From Lepraria neglecta (lineage: Eukaryota; Ascomycota; Lecanoromycetes; Lecanorales; Stereocaulaceae), in the NCBI GenBank assembly GCA_033220425.1, contig CM065647.1, forward strand, positions 3,100,001-3,164,000: DNA of 64,000 nucleotides, read 5' to 3'. Both the position numbers and the translations under genes were made by a program. The notes below the pieces were generated by a model. It was not told the origin of the DNA and ran no database searches. It saw only the letters and a list, made by a program, of their open reading frames with translations. This document shows, one piece after another, positions 9,092 to 20,013 of this stretch (position 1 is its first letter; every line of letters begins with the position of its first letter).

Positions 9092-11743
9092 TCACTTTCC
9101 CAAGCCCACAGCCAGGCTGTTAGCGAGAATCTCCCAGCATGGTGCGCTGTCAGCCTTGCTGGCTCCTTGTACCACCGCCGTCACAAAACCATGCAGCTTC
9201 CTAAAAGTGTCACTCATGCTCTTTAATCGATCTATATTCGGGAGCTCTGCGTTGGAGACGGAACTGACTCCTATATTTCCAGCATCATGTGCATTGTCTT
9301 CATCGTCCTCCGAGTCCAAGTCGGCAATTTTGCGTTCTCTGGTTCGATGATACTCCGGTCTTCCGGAATATATCTGCGTCACGAATGACGCCTGGATGTC
9401 CGAGAATAAGACTGTCAGGTCGAGTAATGATACGATCGCCTGGCGGATAGGGCCATGTTGCTTTGTGAAAAAGCATCGATCTTGTAGTTGGGAAATGTAA
9501 GCTTCGTGCACTACAATCATGGCGTCCACATCCTCTGCACGCGTCATCTTCAAACGCATATCAATGGTACTGGCCAAAAGGACCATATCAGTGACGTAGG
9601 TCAGAACAGTATCCGTAAACCAGAGAAGCCGGTGGTGGAGACTATACATAAGCAAGAGGTACTTTTCCACAGTTGGCGAAACATTCTTCGGAAGTTTCTG
9701 CATTTGAAGCAGGTACTTCGCTCTCTGAAGCTGAATCAGAAGGACGAAGATATGCTGATAGATTTCGAGGGACTCCGTCTTGATGATGTTAGCGATGGGC
9801 CAAGGAAGCATATAAGTGACTCGAAGGTCCTCGAGAGCACCCATAGAACGTCTCGCTCGAAGGAGGTTGTCGTGTACAGCTGTTGCATTCGAGCGAACGT
9901 CGAGGCTGTCGAGGTCAATGCATGCAGTAGTAATGAAGGTTTCTTGGAACAACTCCGTGAGCACAAAATTGTCATTCCATCGACAGTTTCCATGATCAAT
10001 TCGTTCGAAAATCTTCAGGGCGATATTAAGGCTTAGAGCACCGTTGCGGAAAAAGTAGATGAATTCCAGAGCATCCAGCGATTTCTGCAGTCCGCACTCT
10101 GATTCAAGCTGCCTGCGAAGCATCAAGGATGATGAACGATGTTTACTAGCGATCCAGGTGTCAAAGGCCATGTCAAAGAGTTCGGGGAACGGACTGAGCA
10201 TGCCAAGGCCTGCTGGTTGACACACATTTTCAAAAGTCATGACGTAGTCACTTAAAGACTGCCTCCCTGACTTTTCTTCTTCATAACCTAGGTGTTTCAG
10301 GAAATCGACGCTCTTGCCAGTGTTGAATATTTTCATTGCTGCCACATGAAGAAACGTCGGTGCATGAAGCTTAGCTTTGTCGCGCCGAATGAGATGATAC
10401 CGTTCCTGCCACATGAAACTTAAAGGAACGTCTGTTGGGCTCTTCCTGACAAACATCACCCGGTCATGCTTGCTCAGCTGACCTGTCTCCATCCACGATT
10501 GTATGGGTCTAAGGTACGTCCGGAAGCATTCGAAGAAGAGCTTAGCCATAGATTCGTAACCATCGGCGTCTCCAATGCTCTGATTGGCACACGTCTTTTC
10601 AAACAAGCACTCAAGTATCCCAAAAGGTAGTTCGCACTCAGACGTAAGCTTCAAGCCCATCAGAATGCCGTGAATTTGTTGTATGACGCGACTGCTCCGG
10701 TAGACTTCGTCGTAAAGTTGCAAAAGACTAGGTGTAAATTGCAACTGGGGTTTAAGGAAATTCGCTTGTATTTCGTTTAGGTTGTCATGGAAATCTCCCA
10801 GTCGGGACTCAATGGCTGCTTGAAACGTTTGCTCCAGAGGAACAGCCGTTTCTCGTTCAACCCAGCGTCGGACAATGCGTAATTTGTCACCGATCTCAGC
10901 GAGTTCTTGCAGCAGATTGGTAATTGATTCCTGAGACACGTGCCGTACCCCAAATCCAGGGGATAACAAGAGCTTTTCGTTGCCATTAAGGGTAAAGGTC
11001 GAGGTTGGTAAACCAAGAAGCATGAAAATTACTTCGCGGATTGCCTGGACTTCGGTCAACAGTAGCTTGGGAGAATGGTCTTTGCCCTGTTCGGACTCCT
11101 TCGCCGAGCTCGTCACTACGTTTGGTTTCCAGAACTGCGCCTCCACAATTTCACGGAGACCTGAGTCGTCATTAGGCCAAGTGATATCTTCCAGCTTCGC
11201 TTCAATGGTCTCTGAATCAAGCAGGCTTGAATCAGGCGTATGCTCTGAGTCGTCTGATCGATCAATTTTGAAGACTTCATCTTCGTCGGACCCATCCCCT
11301 GCAAAGTCCACATTGTCCCAAATGCCATCCTGGTTATCAAGTGGATCTTCTGCAACGATATCGGACCAGGTTAATGTGGCAGGTGAAGGATCAGGCTCAA
11401 GCAATACCAAATCTTCGACCTTGGTGTTTTGCACAGGTCTGTCTGACAATTCCAACAACAAGGACAGAATTTCTGGCGTCCATTTGTCGGACCTGGATGA
11501 AAGCTCCGCTAGACGGAGATGGAGAGCGTCTGCCAAGGAATCATTGTTCAGGACTCTGGCCTTTTCCTCTAAGCCGTCCAACCGAGCATGCATGTCAAAC
11601 TGGTTAATGCGGCCAGATTGTGACTGTGCAAATGTACGCAGCGCTGCACGCTTGTACTGCTCAAGCTGTGCCTCTGACGATGTCTTAATTGTGGCCTTGA
11701 CTAGTTCTTCGAACAGGGGGCCAATTGCGGCGGTATGTGCCAT
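9092..11743 (-). CDS. Gamma-tubulin complex component, GCP5-type
   Basis: A single exon encodes 883 residues. The first in-frame ATG is at 11743; a GTG lies one codon upstream and was not used. Residues ~115-165 hold the acidic block LTWSDIVAEDPLDN and IWDNVDFAGDGSDEDE, characteristic of fungal GCP5 orthologues. Residues ~225-520 form the GRIP1 region (EVIFMLLGLPT; RRWVERETAVPLEQTFQAA; FFECFRTYLRPIQSWMETG). Residues ~565-870 form GRIP2 (LPWPIANIIKTESLEIYQHIF; LLMYSLHHRLLWFTDTVLTY). The protein is expected in the gamma-tubulin ring complex at spindle pole bodies. GCP4 or GCP6 are the alternatives; the WD-rich N-terminal block favours GCP5. Confidence 0.8.
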   Translation of the reverse strand: MAHTAAIGPLFEELVKATIKTSSEAQLEQYKRAALRTFAQSQSGRINQFDMHARLDGLEEKARVLNNDSLADALHLRLAELSSRSDKWTPEILSLLLELSDRPVQNTKVEDLVLLEPDPSPATLTWSDIVAEDPLDNQDGIWDNVDFAGDGSDEDEVFKIDRSDDSEHTPDSSLLDSETIEAKLEDITWPNDDSGLREIVEAQFWKPNVVTSSAKESEQGKDHSPKLLLTEVQAIREVIFMLLGLPTSTFTLNGNEKLLLSPGFGVRHVSQESITNLLQELAEIGDKLRIVRRWVERETAVPLEQTFQAAIESRLGDFHDNLNEIQANFLKPQLQFTPSLLQLYDEVYRSSRVIQQIHGILMGLKLTSECELPFGILECLFEKTCANQSIGDADGYESMAKLFFECFRTYLRPIQSWMETGQLSKHDRVMFVRKSPTDVPLSFMWQERYHLIRRDKAKLHAPTFLHVAAMKIFNTGKSVDFLKHLGYEEEKSGRQSLSDYVMTFENVCQPAGLGMLSPFPELFDMAFDTWIASKHRSSSLMLRRQLESECGLQKSLDALEFIYFFRNGALSLNIALKIFERIDHGNCRWNDNFVLTELFQETFITTACIDLDSLDVRSNATAVHDNLLRARRSMGALEDLRVTYMLPWPIANIIKTESLEIYQHIFVLLIQLQRAKYLLQMQKLPKNVSPTVEKYLLLMYSLHHRLLWFTDTVLTYVTDMVLLASTIDMRLKMTRAEDVDAMIVVHEAYISQLQDRCFFTKQHGPIRQAIVSLLDLTVLFSDIQASFVTQIYSGRPEYHRTRERKIADLDSEDDEDNAHDAGNIGVSSVSNAELPNIDRLKSMSDTFRKLHGFVTAVVQGASKADSAPCWEILANSLAVGLGK

Positions 11744-12092
11744 CACCGGACCAAAAGTCCACAGAATACACTTGCAGTATCATTAATGTATTCTTCGCCC
11801 ATTGAAGGGCGTTGTTCTTCCGAGTATCACAGCTATTGAAAGTGGACGCGTCGGGTATGGCTTGGCAGACGGAACTTCGGCGGCTCTTTTCGCCGCGCTG
11901 CGTTGGCTGATGCAGCGCGCGAGCCCATGCAATGCAAAAGTTTCAATAAAAGCTTCGACGGTTTACAAGCTCGTTGCAAGACGAAGTATGAAGAGATGAT
12001 TGGAAGGCGACACTAGGGATGACGAGCCCCTCGCACCTACATCCTTCACGATCAGGCCCCCCGAGGAGTCGAGCACAATCAGGCCCAACCTC
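11744..12092. promoter_or_regulatory. Divergent promoter, GCP5 / mannosyltransferase
   Basis: About 350 bp separate the two outward-facing start codons, so core promoters and leaders of both genes must lie here. No specific element was identified. Confidence 0.5.
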
Positions 12093-13448
12093 ATGGCTAT
12101 TCCCAAGCCACTGCGTGCGTTGGCGATAGTATCAGCCTTTCTTTTCTTCTTTCTTGTCTTTCAGATATTCAGAACTCCTCCTCAACCAGGCGGCCCTGGT
12201 GATCTAGAGCAGCCGCTACCCAACGAGCCGACCTCAGAAGGTACTGCAGCTTCTCCAACGACTCTACAACCAGGCTAATTCCAAACAGACACGGGAGAAC
12301 CGCCAGAGCCTCTACACAGGGTGGATGAAGGATATGCGGCCGACAACCCGAATTCTGCTCGCATCAATGCGACGCTGTTGGCGCTGGTACGGAATGAGGA
12401 GCTAGATGGCATGATTTCGTCGATGAGAGATCTAGAAAGGACATGGAACTCGAAATTCAACTACCCATGGACCTTTTTCAACGATGTTCCTTTCTCAGAC
12501 GAATTTATACGCATGACCCAAAAGGAAACAAATGCAACATGCAACTACGGTGAGACTTTCTTATCACCCTCTCCCCCCTTGCAGAAAGCTCCATACTAAA
12601 GAGCGCCATCTACAGAAGTAATACCAAAAGAACACTGGGCAGTCCCCCACTGGATAAACAGCGACCTCTTCGACGAATCCGCCAAAATGCTCGAGGAGCA
12701 AGAAATCCAATACGGGCCCCTGGTATCCTACCACCAAATGTGCCGCTGGAACAGCGGCATGTTCTACAAACACCCCGCCCTCAAAGACGTCCGTTACTAT
12801 TGGCGCGTCGAACCCAAAGTCCATTTCTTCTGCGACATCGACTACGACATCTTCCGCTGGATGCATGACCATAACAAGACCTACGGCTTCACTATCAACC
12901 TCTATGATGCGCCTCAGAGCATACCGACGCTATGGCCTGAAACGAAGAAGTTCATGGCGGCGCATCCGGAATATTTGCATGAGAATAATGCAGAGGAGTG
13001 GGTTGTGGATAGTAAGAGGAGGCCTGAACATAATATGAAAGCGAACGGGTACAGCACGTGCCATTTTTGGAGCAATTTTGAGATCGCGGACATGGAATTT
13101 TGGCGTTCAAAAGCCTATGAGGACTATTTTGAGCATCTGGATCGGGCGGGAGGTTTCTTTTATGAGAGGTGGGGGGATGCACCGGTGCATAGTATTGCGC
13201 TGGGGCTGTTTGAGGATAAGAGTAAGATCCATTGGTACGACCTCCCCATGATTGCTCGGCCTTGTTTGCATCTACTAACACTCCCGTCCAGGTTCCGCGA
13301 CATAGGATATCAACACATCCCCTACTTCAACTGCCCCAAGTCGCCCAAATGCAAAGGCTGCGTTACAGGCCGCTTCACGGACGGCGAAAGGTTCCTCTTC
13401 AAAGAGGACTGTCGACCAAATTGGTTCACATACGTGGGCATGGACTGA
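12093..13448 (+). CDS. Alpha-1,2-mannosyltransferase, GT15 (KTR/Mnt1) family
   Basis: Four exons, 12093..12240, 12289..12549, 12616..13234 and 13292..13448, encode 394 residues. The chosen ATG gives a type II topology: an 8-residue cytosolic tail MAIPKPLR then a transmembrane segment (ALAIVSAFLFFFLVFQIF). The lumenal GT15 domain shows ATLLALVRNEELDGMI, FNYPWTFFNDVPF, QMCRWNSGMFY, YYWRVEPKVHFFCDIDYD, STCHFWSNFEIADM and DRAGGFFYERWGDAPVH, ending CRPNWFTYVGMD. The third intron (57 nt, frame-neutral) would insert 19 unusual residues between KIHW and FRDIGY if retained; family alignment supports removal. It is expected to extend O- and N-linked mannan in the Golgi. Confidence 0.92.
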
Positions 13449-13504
13449 TACTCGAGCGTGGCGGTATTTGCTTGAGAAGGTGCAGAAATCCCGTCCGAAG
13501 TCAC

Positions 13505-13567
13505 GCAGAGGGCTTGCTCTTCGAGGACGATTGTGGACCCAATTGGTTCAATTATATGTGAGCATGG
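13505..13567 (+). pseudogene. Duplicated remnant of the mannosyltransferase 3' end
   Basis: Reading + in frame gives EGLLFEDDCGPNWFNYM then stop, matching ERFLFKEDCRPNWFTYVGMD at the true C-terminus 121 bp upstream. The DNA similarity continues past the stop (CATGGACTGATACTCGAG versus CATGGATCGGCAGCTCGAG). Only the last ~25 codons are present. Confidence 0.65.
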
Positions 13568-14183
13568 ATCGGCAGCTCGAGATGGAGAATGGCTCCAATG
13601 CCAGGAGACGTGATACCCTTTGCGAAAAGGAGTCTTTATACTATATCTACATGCTCTATTTCAGAGGCATGTCTGCAGCGTTTTGTTTTGGGACGGCGTT
13701 GACGGGCTGGCAAGCCTTTGTACAAACCCTATCGAAATACATAGTGCAACTTACAATATCACTGGTCATGTAATAATGAAGTCTGCCCGTAGCATTGGGC
13801 GAGGAGAGGCTACATCGCTGGATGGTGGCCAAAGAGGAGTTCGAATACAGAACAAGAGACTGCAAAGTGGTTTCAATTTTGTTTGCATGTTCTGCATATT
13901 GCTGATTGTCATCAGATGCTACAGACGCGCTTCTCCTCTCTAGCAGCCCCCCGCCCTATTACCACGCCCGACCTCCCAGTATTGCAGAAGCAGCACAGGC
14001 CTGAGCCGTCCTCGATAACGTATGCCATGCCTTTCAACAAGACGTTCGCAAAGACTACCGTCCCGCAGTCATTGCCCACCCAGAAACCTTTTGCAAGCAA
14101 TTTGTACACGAGAGTGTACGCCCTTCCACATCCGCCTGCCCAGAGCACCCACGATACTCCTCGCGTGAGACTATTTTCCTCGC
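13568..14183. other. Convergent intergenic region
   Basis: No supported gene lies here. Open frames on both strands near 13912-14218 have no recognisable domain and overlap each other. Confidence 0.45.
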
Positions 14184-15355
14184 TCACGCCTTCCTCGACC
14201 TCGTCACCCTCGGCGTAACACCCCCATTCGCAACGCCGTTGGAATGAGTCTTATGATGCATAGAGTCCTCAAGGCGATGGATAGAGTCCTCGATTCGCTG
14301 TACATCCGGCACCTCCGCCTTCGCCATATCAATCGTAGCCCTTGTAGCCGTCTCACTGAGTCTCCTACTCTTCTTCCTCCCACGCCCTCCCTTCGTATTA
14401 TCCTTTTTGTAAGTAGCGAAATAGAAGCTAATGAAAAGCAACAAATAAGAGCTCAGTATTCCCATGCCCGCGAACGCCGCAAATTCCTCCCCAGCACACT
14501 GCCCAAGAGTAGGGAGGCTCGGGAAGTAGGTGGAAGAGAAGTAGGTGTAAGAGGCGAAATAGACGAATCCGAGATCGATAACGAATTGAATGATTTGTAG
14601 ACGTGTGATCCATTTTTTCCACCAGATGCGTACGCCCCGCGCGGCTTGGAAATAGTACCAGTACATTACTACGTGGACTATTAGGTTGAGGGTTATGGGG
14701 ACCCAGGAGACGGAGGTGAGGCCGATTAGTTGGGTGTAGCAGAGGAGGGCGGTAGCACCGTGGTGGTAGGTGTGGAGGAAGGCTAGGGCGAGTCAGTTGG
14801 ACCTGGGATGAAAGGGTAGGGGAACGCACTGAGAGGTTTCTTTTTGAGAACCATGAATACGGTGTCGAAAAGTTCGAGGTATTTGGTCAGGTAGTTGAGC
14901 TGGAGAAAGTTAGCCTGGCTCTTGTCATCTGAACTCGGGGGTGTACAAACGTAGTATAATGTGACCAAGGGAGTCGTCCAACCCCCTCTGTGATCACAGA
15001 TGGCGTAGAATATGCCGTTCCTCCACACAGTCGGCACCAATTGTTCAGTAAAAAGAGCCAGAAGTGTACCACTAATCGCAGTTAAGAGTAAATTGTGGAC
15101 CATGAACAACCCATTGAGTTTGAAAGGTTCCCGATTCTTCATGAATTCTCGTCCGGCAAAAATAGTCACGTAATATGTAATAAGCATCGTCGCGCTCGCT
15201 GTCAGGGTTGAGAGGGGCGTCTCGCCCGGGACGAAAACGAATTTATTTGCTGAGAAGCCCGCTGCTTGAGCGTAGGCTTTGTCGAAAAGAGGCCATAGTT
15301 CTATGGCAAAGGGCCGGTCCAGGGTCGGACGGGGTATGGATTTCAAAGAATCCAT
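14184..15355 (-). CDS. Fatty-acid elongase (ELO family)
   Basis: Three exons, 14951..15355, 14830..14899 and 14184..14782, encode 357 residues. The second junction creates [18 protein letters not shown], the catalytic HxxHH box of ELO condensing enzymes; without splicing it is destroyed. Also visible are [15 protein letters not shown] upstream of the box and [28 protein letters not shown] downstream (in two blocks), with about six or seven hydrophobic spans. The first intron (51 nt) is frame-neutral and removed on family grounds. The C-terminal ~70 residues are basic and Ser/Thr-rich ([10 protein letters not shown]), probably cytosolic. Role: 3-ketoacyl-CoA synthase in the endoplasmic reticulum, making very-long-chain fatty acids for sphingolipids. 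It cannot be assigned to Elo1, Elo2 or Elo3 from sequence alone. Confidence 0.92.
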
Positions 15356-15897
15356 GATGTAAAGCCGACGTCTATAAGCAGTCTGTCCTTTGGCAATGTG
15401 AAAGTATCCGGAGATGGTGTCTCAATTGTTGTTGACGCAAGGTTTCGTAGCGAGAAGTGGCTTCAAGGAAAAACGGGGACATGCGGCAATGGTGTCAAAG
15501 GAGGGACTTGAATTGAAGGCGATCCGAGAGAAAAGGTGAGCGTGCGAATGCTGCACCAGCCGAAGCAGAGCTGATGGAGCCAGGTGTTGTGTTAAGGCGG
15601 TAAAGGAGCCCGCGAATAATGTGGTTTCCTAGGCAAATTTCCGCTGAGCCAAAATCGGACCAATCAGGTATCGGAAAAGGCTACGATGCTTTGTATTAAA
15701 ACCTCACAACGAGGAGTCTTGATTGCTGTAGAAAGTGTGAGGAAGACCAATTGACTCAGAGACTAAATAATTCAAGGCGAAAATCTCATCGAAAGCCAAG
15801 TCAACGGTCCGCCAGCTTCTGGCGGTACGTACCTTACCTCGATCGATCCACAAAATCCAACAACCACAGGCAGAGCTTCCTCTCCCCCACACCTTCA
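15356..15897. promoter_or_regulatory. Bidirectional promoter with CCAAT boxes and a TGACTCA site
   Basis: The region separates the elongase and COX6 starts. It holds CCAATCA at 15660-15666, the HAP/CBC consensus, and a composite CCAATTGACTCA at 15747-15758 in which a CCAAT pentamer abuts TGACTCA, the Gcn4/CPC1 bZIP core. HAP-type control of cytochrome oxidase genes is well known; the bZIP link is inference. Confidence 0.5.
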
Positions 15898-16690
15898 ATG
15901 TCTTCCACTTTACTTCGTCTCGCAGCACGCATACCCTCATCGTGTCTGTTTCGCCCAAGGCTCTCCCCACCGAGGGCGTATGCGGGCTTGCCCGCGACCG
16001 CAATATGCAGTAGTCACTCGAGTCATTTCAGTACCGGTGTAAGGAGGGCGGCGGATAAGGACGGCCAGGAGGCGACAGGGGGTTCGGGACATCATGAGGA
16101 GAGCTTTGAGGAGTTTACTGCTAGGTATGGAGCTGTAGGGCCCCGGGCTGACTTGGATGCATTGGCCCGGATTGGACTGAGCATCGAGAAGAGTTGGCCT
16201 GAGGCATGTGGATAGGTCAATTGGCTGACAGGAGGTTTAACAGATATGAAAAAGAATTCGACAACGTCAACGATGTCTTCGAGTTACAGGTAGTTGTGCC
16301 CTGGATCCCCCCTTCAACAGCTCAGCTGGACAGGTCTGACCGATTGTTCTCTGACAGCGCAACCTGAACAACGCATTCGCCTACGATCTGGTGCCCTCTC
16401 CATCCGTCATCACAGCAGCTCTCAGGGCAGCAAGAAGAGTCAACGACTTCCCCACTGCCGTAAGGATATTCGAAGGTAGAATCCCTCAGCCAGCCTTTGC
16501 TGCTCTGTCCATACCGAAATCCTTTACTAATATACTTTGCAAAGGCATCAAAGCCAAAGTGGAAAACAAAGGCCAATACGACGAATACCTCCGCGACCTC
16601 GAACCCCTACGTGAAGAGCTCGGTGTCAACCTAAAGGAAGACCTCTACCCAGAACAATTATTCACCGCGGGAGCGAACACACATGGCTAG
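15898..16690 (+). CDS. COX6: Cytochrome c oxidase subunit VI (mammalian Va)
   Basis: Four exons, 15898..16124, 16244..16289, 16358..16475 and 16545..16690, encode 178 residues. The Arg/Ser-rich N-terminus (LRLAARIPSSCLFRPRL) is a mitochondrial presequence. The mature part is diagnostic: EEFTARYEKEFDNVNDVFEL, RNLNNAFAYDLVPSPSVI, ALRAARRVNDFPTAVRIFEG and IKAKVENKGQYDEYL. Every junction restores a conserved word across the splice (e.g. TARYEKEF, FEGIKAK), so the model is firm. It is a nuclear-encoded subunit of respiratory complex IV on the matrix side. The last ~10 residues (FTAGANTHG) are variable. Confidence 0.95.
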
Positions 16691-17210
16691 GGTGCGGGCA
16701 AGAGATTGGATCTTTGATGAAGGGTTGCATTATTGTACTTCTGCCTGGAGAAGAGATTCGAGGCAGTGAGAGCGCATGGAAAAAAGGTGGTAGCTACGAT
16801 ACCTGTACGATGACTCTGGGCTCGCCTGTCAACCATATATACATACGACAGTTCTCCAACTCGTTATTTTGCAAAGTGACATCTTCTTCCTACACTCGAA
16901 GCTTCTACCTCCTATAAATGTGGCGGCAGGCCTTTCTTATCCTTTCGATTATATGATTATGTTTTTCTACCAAAACAAAAATTATGTACAAAGCCCTTTC
17001 TAAGCCTTCTGCCATGCCTTTTGAGTGTCCATCTACCCCCATTACCCAACGAAGCCATTCAATTTGCACTCAATCCGCCGTTTCTTCAGCTTCAAGGCCT
17101 TCACCTATCAGACGAAAGAGCCACCGGAAGCCCAACAAGGCTCTCAACAGGTCGGACTAACCCCAATATTAATCGACTAGCGTCACTCTCCTCACCTCAC
17201 AACGACGAAC
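16691..17210. other. Convergent 3' intergenic region
   Basis: It carries T-rich and A-rich 3'-UTR-like sequence around 16940-16990, between COX6 and the asparaginase gene. No gene was seen. Confidence 0.5.
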
Positions 17211-20013
17211 TCAACGTACACCGTCCCTCTGCCTCGTTGGTGACGGCGGCAAATCTCGCAAAAGTCGCCCAAAGCCACCATACTGCGGCAATATGCCCGC
17301 CGCATGCCAAACCATCGGACTCGCCTGGGCATGTCGTCGTGCAGCCGCCAGCTCCTCGGCGTGCAAATGCGCTCCAGATTGTTTGAGCAGCTTGACGTAG
17401 TCGATTAGTCCGGCATTTGCAGCGAGGAAGAGAGGCGTGCGGCTGGCGTTGTTGCGGATATGGACCGAAGCGCCGTGAGAGAGGAGGAGGCGGAGTATCT
17501 CCAGGGATGACGCCGTTGAGGCGATGTGCTGGGAGGAAATGGTCAGTCCATTTATTCTGTTTTCCCTTGGAAACGACAAGACCTGGGTGTGCTTTCCCTG
17601 GGAAAGTGCTTACCAATGGTGTGTTGCCAGAATAATCTGCTTCATTAAGCAGCCATCCCACGTCACCCTTCAACAAATCTCGGACGACTTCCGCATTTCC
17701 TTTGGAAATTGCATAGCTGAGTGAGGTAAGGTTGGTTATACTAGAGGACAAAACGCCGTGAGGATGCTCGAATACCATGGACGTTTGCTCGGTGAACTCG
17801 CCTCGGAGTGAGATGGACATTTGGTTTGTGACCTCTTCAGTACTCAGTCCTAGCGCCAGAAGATACGAAAGTTTTGCCAGGGCTGCTTCGGACGTTAGAT
17901 CGTGTCCTGGTATTACGCCTGCGCGCTTCAAGAGCATTGCTGGCTCGTAAAGAGGGCTGACAGTGCCGGTCATGCCTATTGGATATGTCAGTATGGTGTG
18001 CTATCTCCACAGCTGGCATTGTGGCGAAGGGTTGTCGCCCACAAGAGTGGCAGGCTTTGAAAATGTTACGGTATGAAAACTGCACACGCACGGGCTTGAA
18101 GCCAAAGAAATTTAACAGCCAACTGGCAGGCAGCTGGTCGAAGGTTTGCAAGTGTGGCTGGGAAGTCTTACATTGAGTCACATTCACGATTACAATCCCC
18201 CTTTTGACTGCATCCGCAAAGACCTTGGTCAGCGCCCCGTCAGGTCCTCCAGGGGCATTGCCAGCGCCGAAGGTCTCCAATACCAGGCCCGTAAGTCCAT
18301 CCAGCTTCAAGACAGCTTCGACCATTTCTGGTTTGATTCCTGGAAAGATCCTCAGACAAGCCACATCTCCCGTGGCTCTGTTAGTCTGAATAGAGAAAGG
18401 CTTGAGATTGGTTGGCCTGTAGATAAGCTCCCATGAAACCTGCAGATTTTGAAGTCAGCATTACCCAATTTGAGCCAAAAGACGAGTCTTCGGAGTAGGG
18501 AGTAGACGGATTAGAAGGTAGTGAACCCGGGCAGGTGCACTTACATGGGTCTTCTGTGAGGAAATAGTCGCTAATGGAGGTAGATTCGGCGAAGCAAACG
18601 CAGCAAAGTCACTTGCAGATACTTTGGTTGTCCTGTTCCCGCGAAATAGGCTAGTATTGAAGAACAGACATACTTCGGGGATCATGAAATGGCCGGCGAG
18701 GATTAGAGAATTTAATAGATTACCCTCTGCATCGTTCTGGAGTTCTAGCATCGGTGCTTGGCTTCCTGTCAGTATGACCGGCTTCCCTAAATTTTGCAGC
18801 ATGAAGCTCAACGCCTGCAAACATTTGGAGTCAGCCGTTGGCTTGCGAGACATGGTACAGGGGCATGGAAGGGGGAAGAAACCCATTCTTTGCTCCCAAA
18901 ATAGAGGTGAACTGCTCCGGAATCATACATACCGAGCATGTATAGGCCAGGCTATCAGTGCCGTGGAGAATTACGAACGCATCGAACAGTCTATAATTTC
19001 TGTAGATTGTCTGAGCGATATACGTCCACCTGCAGCTCTTGGAGTCAGCAATGGGCCAAAACAAAAATCCTGGGAGCAAGAGATAGGGTACAAGAGGCTG
19101 TCTTGGAGCGAATTTCTCGCCGGAAGACAAGTCTCAAGAGCAATGAATGGATAAAATGGATGGTAATGAGCCGGAAAGTGTACCGGAAGACGGGTCTCAA
19201 GAGCAACATGTATGGCACAAAATGCTGCTTCGGAGCTGAGCTCTCGCCAGAAAACAAGCCCCAAAAATCAATGAATTGACAAATTAGATGGTAATGACCC
19301 GCGGACTCCGCGTCAAAAGACATATATCAAGAGCAGTGAATTGACGTGTTGGCAGGTAATGAACCGGAAAAAACTCACCCATCGGCATTGATCGAGCTAC
19401 TATCGAGTAACTCTTCGAACTCGAATACAGCATAGCGAACATGCTTCTGGTAGGTGCTGATTGGTGTTCGGTAGCTGCGATGGGGTTGCTCGGTACCTGT
19501 TCAGCATTTCCGAATCAGAGATTTCCTTATCGGAAGACCAACGAATGGGCCATGAGACGTGTCTTCGACCATATGGAAAGCAAATGTCTCTCTTTGCTCC
19601 TGAAACGAGTGCCGCAATTCCAATCGCGATACTAAGAGAGGGGGGCCCCCACGTACCATCATCCACTACCACGTCGATATCACTGGGATTGGAACCATCA
19701 TTAAAAGGAGGGCGTGGGGCCATGCAAGAGTGTAAGAAGCCTCCTGCGAAGATTTCGGAGTCAACATTGCTGTTTATGTATGGATAAAAGCCAGCGTTCT
19801 GAGACATGCTGTGAGAATATAGCCTAAGTCCCTGCTCCCGCAACTTCTTCCAGGACTCAGACAGCGTTAAAAACTGGGCAAAAGAGGTTTCAAAATGTAC
19901 GTACGGGCGGGCACAAAGCCATTGGGACTTTTGGTCATGCAGACAGTTCCTCCGGTCATGATAATCAAGACTCTTGACTCAGGAGCTGGCGTAGTCTCTG
20001 ATCGTTGCTCCAT
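17211..20013 (-). CDS. L-asparaginase with C-terminal ankyrin repeats
   Basis: Eight exons by hand: 19905..20013, 19657..19743, 19379..19496, 18933..19029, 18545..18814, 18172..18439, 17614..17975 and 17211..17528, totalling 542 residues in one frame. Residues ~1-370 are a type I asparaginase: [12 protein letters not shown] (first catalytic Thr), SLAYTCS preceded by VILHGTD (second Thr-Asp pair), [24 protein letters not shown] (Lys) and FGAGNAPGG. Residues ~400-500 carry ankyrin-like units ([35 protein letters not shown]). This two-part layout matches eukaryotic ASPG/60-kDa lysophospholipase-type proteins and implies cytosolic L-asparagine hydrolysis. The lack of a signal peptide agrees. Intron 3 (349 nt) is unusual, being a tandem array. 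Exons 1-3 are joined over 160-161-nt introns and are slightly less certain. Confidence 0.85.
19058..19378. repeat. Five-copy ~65-bp tandem array inside an intron
   Basis: Units begin near 19058, 19123, 19187, 19252 and 19317. Recognisable words are GGTAATGA with CC (19162, 19290, 19355), CTCGCC with GGAAGACAAG (19115-19130 and 19245-19258) and CAAGAGCA with TGAAT (19135, 19330). The array fills almost all of asparaginase intron 3, whose other introns are 85-196 nt. Copies differ at perhaps 25-40 per cent of positions. Confidence 0.7.

Noticed and set aside
11744-11746. Upstream start for the GCP5 gene
   Set aside because: The codon is GTG; the ATG directly after it is the ordinary start.
13235-13291. 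Reading the mannosyltransferase straight through this 57-nt segment
   Set aside because: It is frame-neutral, but has GT-AG ends and would break the conserved KIHWFRDIGY block.
13912-14218. Overlapping open frames on both strands
   Set aside because: Neither strand gives a recognisable domain and both overlap the expected 3' regions of flanking genes.
14900-14950. Retention of elongase intron 1 as coding sequence
   Set aside because: Seventeen polar residues would interrupt a membrane segment conserved in the family; consensus splice sites are present.
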